A stretch of DNA of 24,120 bases, taken from the NCBI GenBank assembly GCA_949747725.1, contig CATKFJ010000302.1, positions 1-24,120 on the forward strand, given 5' to 3'. Shown piece after piece: positions 14,784-21,671 of this stretch; position 1 is the first letter of the stretch, and each line of letters starts with the position of its first letter. The DNA is from an uncultured bacterium. Its GTDB lineage: Bacteria; Bacillota; Clostridia; Christensenellales; Pumilibacteraceae. A program made the translations under genes and the position numbers. Under the pieces are notes generated by a model. The model did not search any database. It saw only the letters and a list, made by a program, of their open reading frames with translations, and had not been told where the DNA came from.

Positions 14784-15980
14784 TCAAATAAGCTGAGCTA
14801 AAAATCCGCCGATAGCGTCCAAACCGCGTTCGATGTCCTTTTCCGACGCGGCGTAAGACAATCTGACGTAATCGTCCGCGCCGAAACTCTCGCACGGGAT
14901 GACCGCGACCTGAGCCTGTTCGAGCAATAGCGACGCAAAGTCGTAAGCCGAACGGATACGCTGTCCTTCTATACTTCTGCCCATAAAGCCCTTTACTGAC
15001 ACCATTACGTAAAACGCGCCTTTCGGTTCGATATATTCGAGTCCGAGCCTGTGCAGTCTAAGCATCATGAGCGCGCGTCGCGCGTCGAACGTTGCACGCA
15101 TGTCCTCCAAAAACGCGTCGCCGTGGAACTTATCCGAAAGCGCGACGGCGGAAGCATACTGCGCAATGGAGTTGCTGTTGGACGTGCTGTGGCTTTGCAT
15201 GCTCGACATTGCCGACGCTATCTGTTCGTTAGCCGCCGCATAGCCGATACGCCAGCCCGTCATAGAATACGTTTTGGACATGCCGTTGATGACGATAGTG
15301 CGCTCTTTAAGAATATCCGAATACGCCGCTATGGAATGATGCCGACGCTCGTACGTCAATTTTTCGTAGATCTCGTCCGAAACGACAAACACTTCGTGTT
15401 TTTCGATCACCGCGCCGAGCGCATTGAGTTCGCTGCGCGTATACACCGCTCCCGTGGGATTGTTGGGATTGTTAAGTATGAACGCTTTGGTCTTTTCCGT
15501 TATCGCCTGTTCGAGTTCCTCTGCGGTTATCTTAAAACTGTTTTCCGCTTTGGTATGAACGAACACGGGTACTCCGCCGGCCATTTTAACGATCTCGGGA
15601 TAGCTGAGCCAATACGGCGACGGAATAATTACCTCGTCCCCGGGATTGAGTATCGCCATGAACGCATTGAACAGCGAATGTTTCGCACCGTTGGATACCA
15701 CTATGTTCGTAACGCCGTAGTCAAGCGCATTGTCGTTTTTGAGTTTCAGGCAGATAGCGTTTCTAAGCTCTACCGTGCCTGCCGCCGGCGTGTACTTTGT
15801 AAGACCTTTTTTAAGGGCTTCGTGTCCCGCCTCTATAATATACTCGGGCGTATTGAAATCGGGTTCTCCGGCTGCGAACGAAACGACGCGCATGCCGTCC
15901 GCTTTCATCTTTTTCGCGCGCGCCGTTATTTCCAATGTCAGCGACGGCGATATCGATTTTGCACGTTGGGCTATTTCCAT
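14784..15980 (-). CDS. Aspartate-type aminotransferase (class I PLP aminotransferase)
   Basis: This fold-type I aminotransferase of the 1-beta aspartate aminotransferase subgroup has 398 residues, the normal length. It opens with the subgroup's ISPSLTLEITARAKKMKADG and FAAGEPDFNTP. NNPNNPTGAVY and SDEIYEKLTY are cofactor-contacting segments, Lys236 in NGMSKTYSMTGWRIGY is the PLP lysine, and the arginine of DYVRLSYA would bind the substrate carboxylate. Aspartate with 2-oxoglutarate is the likely main reaction, but members also act on other amino acids, so I give no gene symbol. It has its own promoter and a GGAG site before the ATG, and lies 114 bases after the AAA ATPase gene. Confidence 0.95.
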   Translation of the reverse strand: MEIAQRAKSISPSLTLEITARAKKMKADGMRVVSFAAGEPDFNTPEYIIEAGHEALKKGLTKYTPAAGTVELRNAICLKLKNDNALDYGVTNIVVSNGAKHSLFNAFMAILNPGDEVIIPSPYWLSYPEIVKMAGGVPVFVHTKAENSFKITAEELEQAITEKTKAFILNNPNNPTGAVYTRSELNALGAVIEKHEVFVVSDEIYEKLTYERRHHSIAAYSDILKERTIVINGMSKTYSMTGWRIGYAAANEQIASAMSSMQSHSTSNSNSIAQYASAVALSDKFHGDAFLEDMRATFDARRALMMLRLHRLGLEYIEPKGAFYVMVSVKGFMGRSIEGQRIRSAYDFASLLLEQAQVAVIPCESFGADDYVRLSYAASEKDIERGLDAIGGFLAQLI

Positions 15981-16016
15981 AATTGGTTTCTCCGCAAGTT
16001 GTTTATTGTTTTATAT

Positions 16017-16045
16017 ATTATACACTTACTTTATAAAAAAATCAA
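16017..16045 (-). promoter_or_regulatory. Promoter of the aminotransferase gene
   Basis: TTGATT (16045-16040), a 17-base spacer and TATAAT (16022-16017) lie on the minus strand between the AAA ATPase operon and the aminotransferase. This marks the aminotransferase as a separate unit, although I saw no strong terminator before it. Confidence 0.8.
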
Positions 16046-16094
16046 GGGGATTTATAATAAGGAATCGCAATTCGTATTTCGCTTCTCGCACCGC

Positions 16095-17201
16095 TCAATC
16101 GTATCTTTCGAACTTCTCGAGCACGGTTGCGTCCACGGACGGTTTAACGCCGTCCAACGCGTCCTCTATATCGCGCATGGTAAGACCGCTTATAACGCCC
16201 GAACCGAGCGAACGCCGCAGCGGCGCGTCGGTCGCTCTGTCCACAAGCTCCGCAACGTCCGCGCCCGAAAAACCGAGCGTTCTAAGCGCGAGTACCGAAT
16301 AGTCTATATCGCCGTCGAGCTTGGTATTTTTAAGCTTGGACTTTATCATGGCAAGCCGCGCTTTTTCGTCCGGAAGCGGAATATATATCTTTTGACTGAA
16401 CCGCCCGGGACGCAGCGCAGCATCGTCCACCGCCCACGGATTGTTCGTCGCGCCCAACACCATGAGTCCCGAGCTCGTTCCCGAAAACCCGTCTATCTGT
16501 TGGAGCAGTTCGTTCACGCGTCTGTCGTTATGCACGTCGCTGCCGCGTTTGAAAAACAGCGAATCCAACTCGTCGAAGAAAATGATCGCGCGGTCGTTTG
16601 CGCGCGCGGCGTCGAAAAGCGCGGCGATGTTCTTTTCCGACTCGCCCACCCATTTGCTGACGATATCCGAACACTTTACCGCATAGAACACCGCGCCGGC
16701 CTCGTGCGCCGCGGCTTTGGCAAGCATAGTCTTGCCCGTCCCCGGCGGACCGTATAAAAGAACGCCGCCGCCCGACTTCTTACCGAGCGCGGCATACACG
16801 TCGCCGTGTTCCATAGGATATATCATTTTTATGCGTATTGCGTCCTTGGCGTCGTCAAGTCCTATAACGTCGTCAAACGTTACGTCGGGGATCTCCGCCG
16901 AACGGAACGCCGCGCAGCTTTCGCCGTCCGATATCGCTTCCGTGCCGCGCGACCGCACGGGTTCTACGGGCTTTTGGGGCGCGGACTCGGGCAAACCGTC
17001 TGCGATCGCTATAATACGCTTGGCGCGCTCGACTCGCGCGGCTTTCAGCTTTTCGCCGGAAAGCTTGGCAAGCTCAGTCATTATCTCCGCCGAACGGTAG
17101 TAGTCGCGCTTGGCTTTGTTGTACTGCCCCGAGTTCTGCGCGGACTGAGCCGACGAATACAGCATGTCGAAATTGCGTAAAAGAACGTCCTCGTTATTCA
17201 T
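16095..17201 (-). CDS. Vps4-like AAA ATPase with MIT-like N-terminal domain
   Basis: The first 70 or so residues form a three-helix pattern resembling an MIT domain, with GQYNKAKRDYYRSAEIMTEL as its centre. A Pro-rich linker (about 71-103) leads to one AAA module: VTFDDVIGLDDAK (107-119), Walker A GPPGTGKT (151-158), Walker B IIFFDELDSL with Asp210 and Glu211, the GATNNPW sensor region (250-256), and RPGRF with candidate arginine fingers. The pore loop SDIVSKWVGESEK (178-190) is nearly that of Vps4 and katanin. The C-terminal LEKFERYD resembles the last helix of the Vps4/katanin/spastin clade. The Vps4 beta domain seems absent. In eukaryotes and some archaea such ATPases disassemble ESCRT-III polymers. 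The gene starts four bases after the ESCRT-III-like gene. I infer a matching disassembly role in bacteria. A GGAG site precedes the ATG. Confidence 0.92.
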   Translation of the reverse strand: MNNEDVLLRNFDMLYSSAQSAQNSGQYNKAKRDYYRSAEIMTELAKLSGEKLKAARVERAKRIIAIADGLPESAPQKPVEPVRSRGTEAISDGESCAAFRSAEIPDVTFDDVIGLDDAKDAIRIKMIYPMEHGDVYAALGKKSGGGVLLYGPPGTGKTMLAKAAAHEAGAVFYAVKCSDIVSKWVGESEKNIAALFDAARANDRAIIFFDELDSLFFKRGSDVHNDRRVNELLQQIDGFSGTSSGLMVLGATNNPWAVDDAALRPGRFSQKIYIPLPDEKARLAMIKSKLKNTKLDGDIDYSVLALRTLGFSGADVAELVDRATDAPLRRSLGSGVISGLTMRDIEDALDGVKPSVDATVLEKFERYD

Positions 17202-17205
17202 CGCA

Positions 17206-17808
17206 TTACTCCGATTGCAGTTCGCCGAGCCGACGTTCGACCGCGCACGTATCCGAATTCGCTTCGATTTCCGAATCGAGCTGTTCCTGCATTTCGAACA
17301 TAGCGAGCAATTCGTCGTCCGACTTATTCGCCGAATAAATAGGACTGTTGTCCGACTCTACGGCTTGTTCGTACGCGCCGAAAAGTTCGTCTGCGCCCAC
17401 AAGCGCTTCTTCCGCGGCAGTACGGTTTTGCACCGAACTTTCGAGGAACGCCGCAAGCGCTTTCTGATCGCTCAACAGCTTATTAAGCGGCAATTTGGTA
17501 GTATTCTCGATAAAACGATTGTCGTCGATAGCCGCCTTGAGTTTTTCGAGCAGTTTTACATTGTACAGTAGAAACGCCGCGCGTTTGGTGTCGCGTTTTA
17601 TCTCTTCCTGTAACGTGCTTATCTTTTTCGCGCACAAAAGCTTGATGTCGCGGTTCTTTTCTTTACGACCGCGCTCCATAAGCGACTCCGCTTCGGCAGA
17701 CTTTGCGAGTATGCCGTTTTCGAGTTCTTCCTGCTGTTTGGTCTGCTCGATGATCGCGTTTACAACGTCCTCGCGCTTTAATTTTTTAAACTTGTTTCGT
17801 CCGAACAT
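17206..17808 (-). CDS. Snf7/ESCRT-III-like coiled-coil protein
   Basis: From the ATG at 17808, which has GGAG five bases upstream, the product is 200 residues and almost all helical. A more distant TTG start (17850) has no binding site. The N-terminus MFGRNKFKKLKRED is strongly basic. Two long helices (about 13-49 and 53-97) would form a hairpin, followed by shorter helices near 106-122 and 129-152 and an acidic helix DDELLAMFEMQEQLDSEIEA (164-183). This order, with its basic first half and acidic end, matches Snf7/CHMP proteins. The C-terminus VERRLGELQ (190-198) resembles MIM1, which in eukaryotic ESCRT-III proteins binds the Vps4 MIT domain. The next gene encodes an MIT-like AAA ATPase. 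It could alternatively be a generic coiled-coil or PspA-type protein. Structure prediction would decide. Confidence 0.85.
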   Translation of the reverse strand: MFGRNKFKKLKREDVVNAIIEQTKQQEELENGILAKSAEAESLMERGRKEKNRDIKLLCAKKISTLQEEIKRDTKRAAFLLYNVKLLEKLKAAIDDNRFIENTTKLPLNKLLSDQKALAAFLESSVQNRTAAEEALVGADELFGAYEQAVESDNSPIYSANKSDDELLAMFEMQEQLDSEIEANSDTCAVERRLGELQSE

Positions 17809-17878
17809 GATAGCTCCGTGATTTGGTTCGGAATTAAAAATCGGCTGCAACGCCTTTTAGAAATTCCCGAGGCTGAAT

Positions 17879-18208
17879 TTACTTTACGTACGAATTCCTT
17901 TCGGCGATCGCTACGTTAAGATCTTTGATTATTTCCTCGGCTTGGATAATTCCGCGGTCGTTGCCTTTAGACAACGCGATCTTAAGATCGCCGGCAAGCG
18001 CGTTTATCTTTTTGTCCGCTTGCGCCGCACCGACTTTATCCGAAGGCGTCATGTACCGCACCGCGTCGTAAACGCGTTCCGCGCTTTCTTTCATTTCGCC
18101 CAAAGCTATTTCTTTACAAACCTCGAGAATACGCGTATTGTCTTCTACGCGGATGCGGCTGTCGTTCAGAAGCTCTTTCTTGTCCGGCTTGGAAAAACAA
18201 AATCCCAT
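17879..18208 (-). CDS. Small helical protein of the TIR-SPFH-ESCRT-like operon
   Basis: This 109-residue protein has no family I recognise. It starts MGFCFSKPDKKELL, a short hydrophobic then basic opening rather like that of the coiled-coil protein downstream. Three or four amphipathic helices follow, near 24-53, 60-79 and 85-107. There are no membrane spans, cysteine pairs or catalytic motifs. An AAGGAG site lies six bases before the ATG. It sits 27 bases after the SPFH gene and 70 bases before the ESCRT-III-like gene, clearly inside the operon. It may be an adaptor, a regulator of polymer assembly or a diverged short relative of its neighbour. The function is unknown. Confidence 0.8.
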   Translation of the reverse strand: MGFCFSKPDKKELLNDSRIRVEDNTRILEVCKEIALGEMKESAERVYDAVRYMTPSDKVGAAQADKKINALAGDLKIALSKGNDRGIIQAEEIIKDLNVAIAERNSYVK

Positions 18209-18235
18209 GATATCTCCTTTTATATTGTAACTTGT

Positions 18236-19069
18236 TTAAAGTTTCTTTCCGCACTCCGAGCAGAACTTAGCTCCGGCATTGAGTTTGGTTCCGCAGTTCG
18301 GGCAGAATCTGTCGCCGAGCGCCGCGCCGCATTCCGCGCAAAACTTAGCCGAATGTCCTACCGTTGCGCCGCAAATCGGACAAGCCTTGCCGTTTTTTCC
18401 GAGTTCGTCGCGTTTGCGTTCTATCGCCATTATGTCCGCATCAGAAATGATAGCGCCGTTTACAGTAAACGAACAAAGCTCCAAACCGTACTCGGCGGAA
18501 AAAATATCGCCGATCTTATCCTTCAGGCACGCCGAAATCTTTACTTTTTTCTCGCCGAACTCGGTATAGCTCAAACGCTCCTCTCGCATTATCTCCGAAA
18601 CCACAGGCTCTACCACGCTCATGAGCCGTGACAGCAACCGTTTTTTAAGCTTATCCACGCTGTATTCGGTGTCCGCGCCCACTAACTCCAGATAGAACTG
18701 TTTGGGCGTTTTTACGCGGAATTCGAGTTCGCCGTTTATCCCGATCGATACGGGCACGCCTGTAAGCGGATCGCGCGTCCTTATGGGCGAAGCGGTTCCC
18801 CAAAGCATGGGCAGCTTAGCCGATTTGGAAATGAACACAAAATCCACCGACGCGCAATCGCTGTCCTTTTTAAGCCGAAACAGCCCGTTTTCGGTATCGA
18901 AAATATCGTGCCGTCCCGGTTCCAACGCCTCCGACACAACACCGTCTTTTATCAGCAAAACGGTATGCGTTTCAGGCACGATCACCTGCGCTTTAGCATG
19001 AAGTTCGTCCGCGCTTTCGCGGCAAAACAATTCCGTATTATTACCTGTGAATTTAACCAATTCCGCCAT
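18236..19069 (-). CDS. SPFH (YdjI-like) protein with tandem C-terminal zinc ribbons
   Basis: Residues about 20-215 match the SPFH/Band-7 fold of the YdjI ('virion core protein-like') group: a beta-rich start with VPETHTVLLIKDG and EPGRHDI, then GINGELEFRVKTPKQF, and helices running to IMAIERKRDEL. The last 48 residues hold two zinc ribbons (Cys230/233 with 244/247, and Cys256/259 with 270/273). No clear transmembrane span is present, so membrane association would be peripheral. In Bacillus subtilis, YdjI acts with the PspA homologue encoded in the same operon, and PspA belongs to the ESCRT-III superfamily. That makes the ESCRT-III-like gene two genes downstream meaningful. GGAGGTGA overlaps the TIR gene's stop codon three bases upstream, so translation of the two is coupled. 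Confidence 0.92.
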   Translation of the reverse strand: MAELVKFTGNNTELFCRESADELHAKAQVIVPETHTVLLIKDGVVSEALEPGRHDIFDTENGLFRLKKDSDCASVDFVFISKSAKLPMLWGTASPIRTRDPLTGVPVSIGINGELEFRVKTPKQFYLELVGADTEYSVDKLKKRLLSRLMSVVEPVVSEIMREERLSYTEFGEKKVKISACLKDKIGDIFSAEYGLELCSFTVNGAIISDADIMAIERKRDELGKNGKACPICGATVGHSAKFCAECGAALGDRFCPNCGTKLNAGAKFCSECGKKL

Positions 19070-19072
19070 GGG

Positions 19073-21538
19073 TCACCTCCCCGTTTGTTTATTATTGTTG
19101 TGCTTGGAAAGCTTGATACCTTCCAATACTATGGTTATTACCGACATTACCGTAAGAGCGACTTGACTTATTTCCACCTCTATATCGTCCGTTAAACTGC
19201 CGACAAAGTTCGCTATCACGATTATTGCGATACTTATCGTCAAATTGATCGTAGATATTATAACGGCATATTTCTGTTTGTTGGCAAACATAACTATGTC
19301 GCACAAGACGCGAAACACAAAGCACGTTATCAACAGCGAATCAATGGTTTCGGCGTTGTCGTGTACGCCGTCTATCACGTTTATCACGGCTATAACGAAC
19401 ATCAACCAACACAGCCCGGCAAAAACAAACGAACATGCGCCCTGCGCTATCCCAAACGCTTTTTGCCTGCGCTGTTTTTTTACGGTTTCGCGCTCATCGC
19501 GCGCTTTTTCCTCTTTGACGCGCCTCGATTTATCCGCACGGTTGTTCTCTATCTTTTCGAGCAGTTCGTCGTATATCCGTTTTTGTTCTTCGGTTGCAAG
19601 CGATTGCGCAAGCATGAAATATTCGTTTGTCGAAATATCCGCGGTAGACGCGCCGAGCTGATCCTCGGTCATATTGACGTCGCGCAACATTTTGCGGAAA
19701 TACAGCATGGACGAATAATAATTATACGTATCTATGGGCAGTATGTTCTTATTATCGACAAGATAATCGCTGAGCTTGGAGTCGTTCGTTCTGTTTTTGC
19801 TGCGTTCTCTCAAAAACAGCTGCGCGTTCCGCGCCACCGTTTCGCGCGCATTGGCGTATTCCCGAGCCTGCGCCGGCGACGCATACTTTACGGCAAGGTT
19901 ATACTCGGTTTCTCGCGTGATATCCTCCACGCACACAAGCGGCGTCTGTCCGTACTTAGCCCACAGTCTAAGCCAATAATACGTGCTTGCGACGTCGGGA
20001 AACTTTTTAAACAGCATACTGTCTTCGTCGGCGAACGCGTCCCTACAATCGTCGAGCGTTTCCGACAGACTCGAAAAATCTTCGTCGCGATATAGCCGCT
20101 GCGCGTCGTCCAGCTTGGATTTGACTTTACGCACGATCTTAGCCGAAAACGCGCTTAAAACGTCGTTAAGCCGCCGTTCGAAATTCGGTTCGTCGTCGGC
20201 AAACCGCACGGCATTATGATAGTAACGATGAACGGTAAAATCCTTACCGCTGTTCAACAGCATCTCGTCGCCTGCAAGCTTGTAATCGCACAGCATCAAA
20301 AGCCACCAAGCCTGAGCGCATTCCGGATCTTCGTCGAGTATGCCGTCGATTATATTTTCCGCGCGGCTGAAGTTTTGCGACTGCACTTCTATCTCGGCGC
20401 GGCGCAGTTTAGACCCGAACGACACCGAGCGCGCAGCGCCCGTTGCCGCCACGCCGCTTGCGACTATTTTTTCCAAACGGTCGAGTCGCTCCTGCTCTTT
20501 TGTGCGACGCTGTTCGGCAAGCATGCGTTCCTTTTCGCGCGCAAGCATACGCTTTTCTTCAAGCTCGCTCTTTTCGCGCTCGTCGCGCGCAAGTATGCCC
20601 TTTATATCTATAACAAGCTGTTCGAGATGCGCATACGGGTCGTCCTGAGCGTCCAACCACTGAACCTGCGACAGTGCGCGCTCGAACGCGCCGTCGTACG
20701 GAGTATCGTCTATCCTGTAGCTGTATAGCGCTTTATTCTCGAGCACCGCGGCTTTAAGCTCCATTTCGCAATCCTGCGAATATATGGATTTAAAGCTCGA
20801 AACAAGCAAGAACACTTTGCTGTTCTCCACGCCTTTCAGTATGTCGCGTTCGTAATTCTGCGATCCGGCAAGAATGTTGCGCGGCGCTATCCAACACCGC
20901 AATCCGCGTTCCTCGAGTCGAGTGCATATGGCGTCGGCTATATCCTGATCGGGTTCCGCCGTCCTGTGACATATAAACACGTCGCGATCGGTCACCTTGG
21001 AATAGCGCAATTTCTGTATGTACGATTTTATATTGCGGTCGAGCGCGGCGTCGTAATCGGCATAAGCGCTCGGATACGCGCGCGCGATGAATTCTTTTAC
21101 CGCGTCGAGATATTTCGGCTCGACGGTAGAAACAAGCGACGCCGTCACTTCTCTCAGCTCGTCGGGCGTAACGCCCGTAAACCGCGACGAACGTAAAAAC
21201 TCTAAAAATCCGACATCGCTGCCGTCGTACCGATCGGCAAGCGCAACATAGTACTGCGCGCAAAAATCGTCGGGCAGGACTGACAATATTTTTTGCGCAA
21301 AAAGCTTAACGCCGCCGTAATCGCGCGCCTTGCTGCTGTCCTGCTGAAGCCGTAACTGTTTGGCAAGATACTCGCGCCATGCCCTGATGTCTTGGGTATG
21401 GTCAAGCTCGACTTTGGAAAACAAAGCCGCACGCGGCACGTTAAACGTGCTTCCGCACGCCTCGCACTTACAGAATTCTCCCGAACCGTCGGGTATTATA
21501 GCGGTACTGCCGCAGTTTGTACATCTTACTTGTTCCAT
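19073..21538 (-). CDS. Membrane-anchored TIR-domain protein with N-terminal zinc ribbon
   Basis: The 821-residue protein starts with a zinc ribbon (Cys6/Cys9 and Cys25/Cys28). A helical segment leads to a TIR domain at about 184-318: RDVFICHRTAE, GLRCWIAPRNILAGS (the BB-loop region), and the helix with DCEMEL, where Glu260 is placed like the catalytic glutamate of NAD-cleaving TIR domains. A charged coiled coil spans about 318-358. A long helical, repeat-like region (about 370-690, with TPR-like stretches) follows, then four hydrophobic spans near 698-722, 733-752, 757-780 and 791-807 and a polar tail. TIR domains act in signalling, in NAD depletion during phage defence, or as scaffolds; which applies here is not shown. 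It is first in the operon, with no ribosome binding site and a TATAAT 12 bases before the ATG. Confidence 0.92.
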   Translation of the reverse strand: MEQVRCTNCGSTAIIPDGSGEFCKCEACGSTFNVPRAALFSKVELDHTQDIRAWREYLAKQLRLQQDSSKARDYGGVKLFAQKILSVLPDDFCAQYYVALADRYDGSDVGFLEFLRSSRFTGVTPDELREVTASLVSTVEPKYLDAVKEFIARAYPSAYADYDAALDRNIKSYIQKLRYSKVTDRDVFICHRTAEPDQDIADAICTRLEERGLRCWIAPRNILAGSQNYERDILKGVENSKVFLLVSSFKSIYSQDCEMELKAAVLENKALYSYRIDDTPYDGAFERALSQVQWLDAQDDPYAHLEQLVIDIKGILARDEREKSELEEKRMLAREKERMLAEQRRTKEQERLDRLEKIVASGVAATGAARSVSFGSKLRRAEIEVQSQNFSRAENIIDGILDEDPECAQAWWLLMLCDYKLAGDEMLLNSGKDFTVHRYYHNAVRFADDEPNFERRLNDVLSAFSAKIVRKVKSKLDDAQRLYRDEDFSSLSETLDDCRDAFADEDSMLFKKFPDVASTYYWLRLWAKYGQTPLVCVEDITRETEYNLAVKYASPAQAREYANARETVARNAQLFLRERSKNRTNDSKLSDYLVDNKNILPIDTYNYYSSMLYFRKMLRDVNMTEDQLGASTADISTNEYFMLAQSLATEEQKRIYDELLEKIENNRADKSRRVKEEKARDERETVKKQRRQKAFGIAQGACSFVFAGLCWLMFVIAVINVIDGVHDNAETIDSLLITCFVFRVLCDIVMFANKQKYAVIISTINLTISIAIIVIANFVGSLTDDIEVEISQVALTVMSVITIVLEGIKLSKHNNNKQTGR

Positions 21539-21550
21539 TACTGCATTTAC

Positions 21551-21556
21551 ATTATA
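21551..21556 (-). promoter_or_regulatory. Candidate -10 box of the TIR operon
   Basis: TATAAT on the minus strand lies 12 bases before the ATG at 21538, so the transcript would have a leader of about five bases. No good -35 box is present 16-18 bases upstream, so the promoter may be weak or need an activator. Confidence 0.45.
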
Positions 21557-21568
21557 AAAAGTTTAAAT

Positions 21569-21578
21569 TAGTATACTA
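21569..21578. promoter_or_regulatory. Short palindrome upstream of the TIR operon
   Basis: TAGTATACTA is a perfect ten-base palindrome located 30-40 bases before the TIR gene, near its presumed -35 region. It could be an operator, but in such AT-rich DNA it could also arise by chance. Confidence 0.25.
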
Positions 21579-21642
21579 TATGACAATCATTAAAATTTGA
21601 TTAGATTTTATTGCCGTGCACCGTCTACTTTGCGATATTTCC

Positions 21643-21671
21643 TTGCATAAAAAAAATATATATGTTACAAT
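21643..21671 (+). promoter_or_regulatory. Candidate promoter of the DUF1538-PII genes
   Basis: TTGCAT (21643-21648), a 17-base spacer and TACAAT (21666-21671) lie on the plus strand. The -10 box overlaps the ATG at 21670, so either transcription starts at another promoter or translation starts further downstream, for example at TTG 21700. Confidence 0.4.

Noticed and set aside
9543..16072. TTGCGATTCCTTAT at 9543 and its reverse complement near 16058 as a possible repeat
   Set aside because: A 14-base match on either strand is expected about once or twice by chance in 24 kb, and nothing else is shared around the two sites.
15051..16757. A 568-codon plus-strand open frame across the aminotransferase and AAA genes
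   Set aside because: It crosses two well-supported genes and the promoter between them, and its translation shows no domain.
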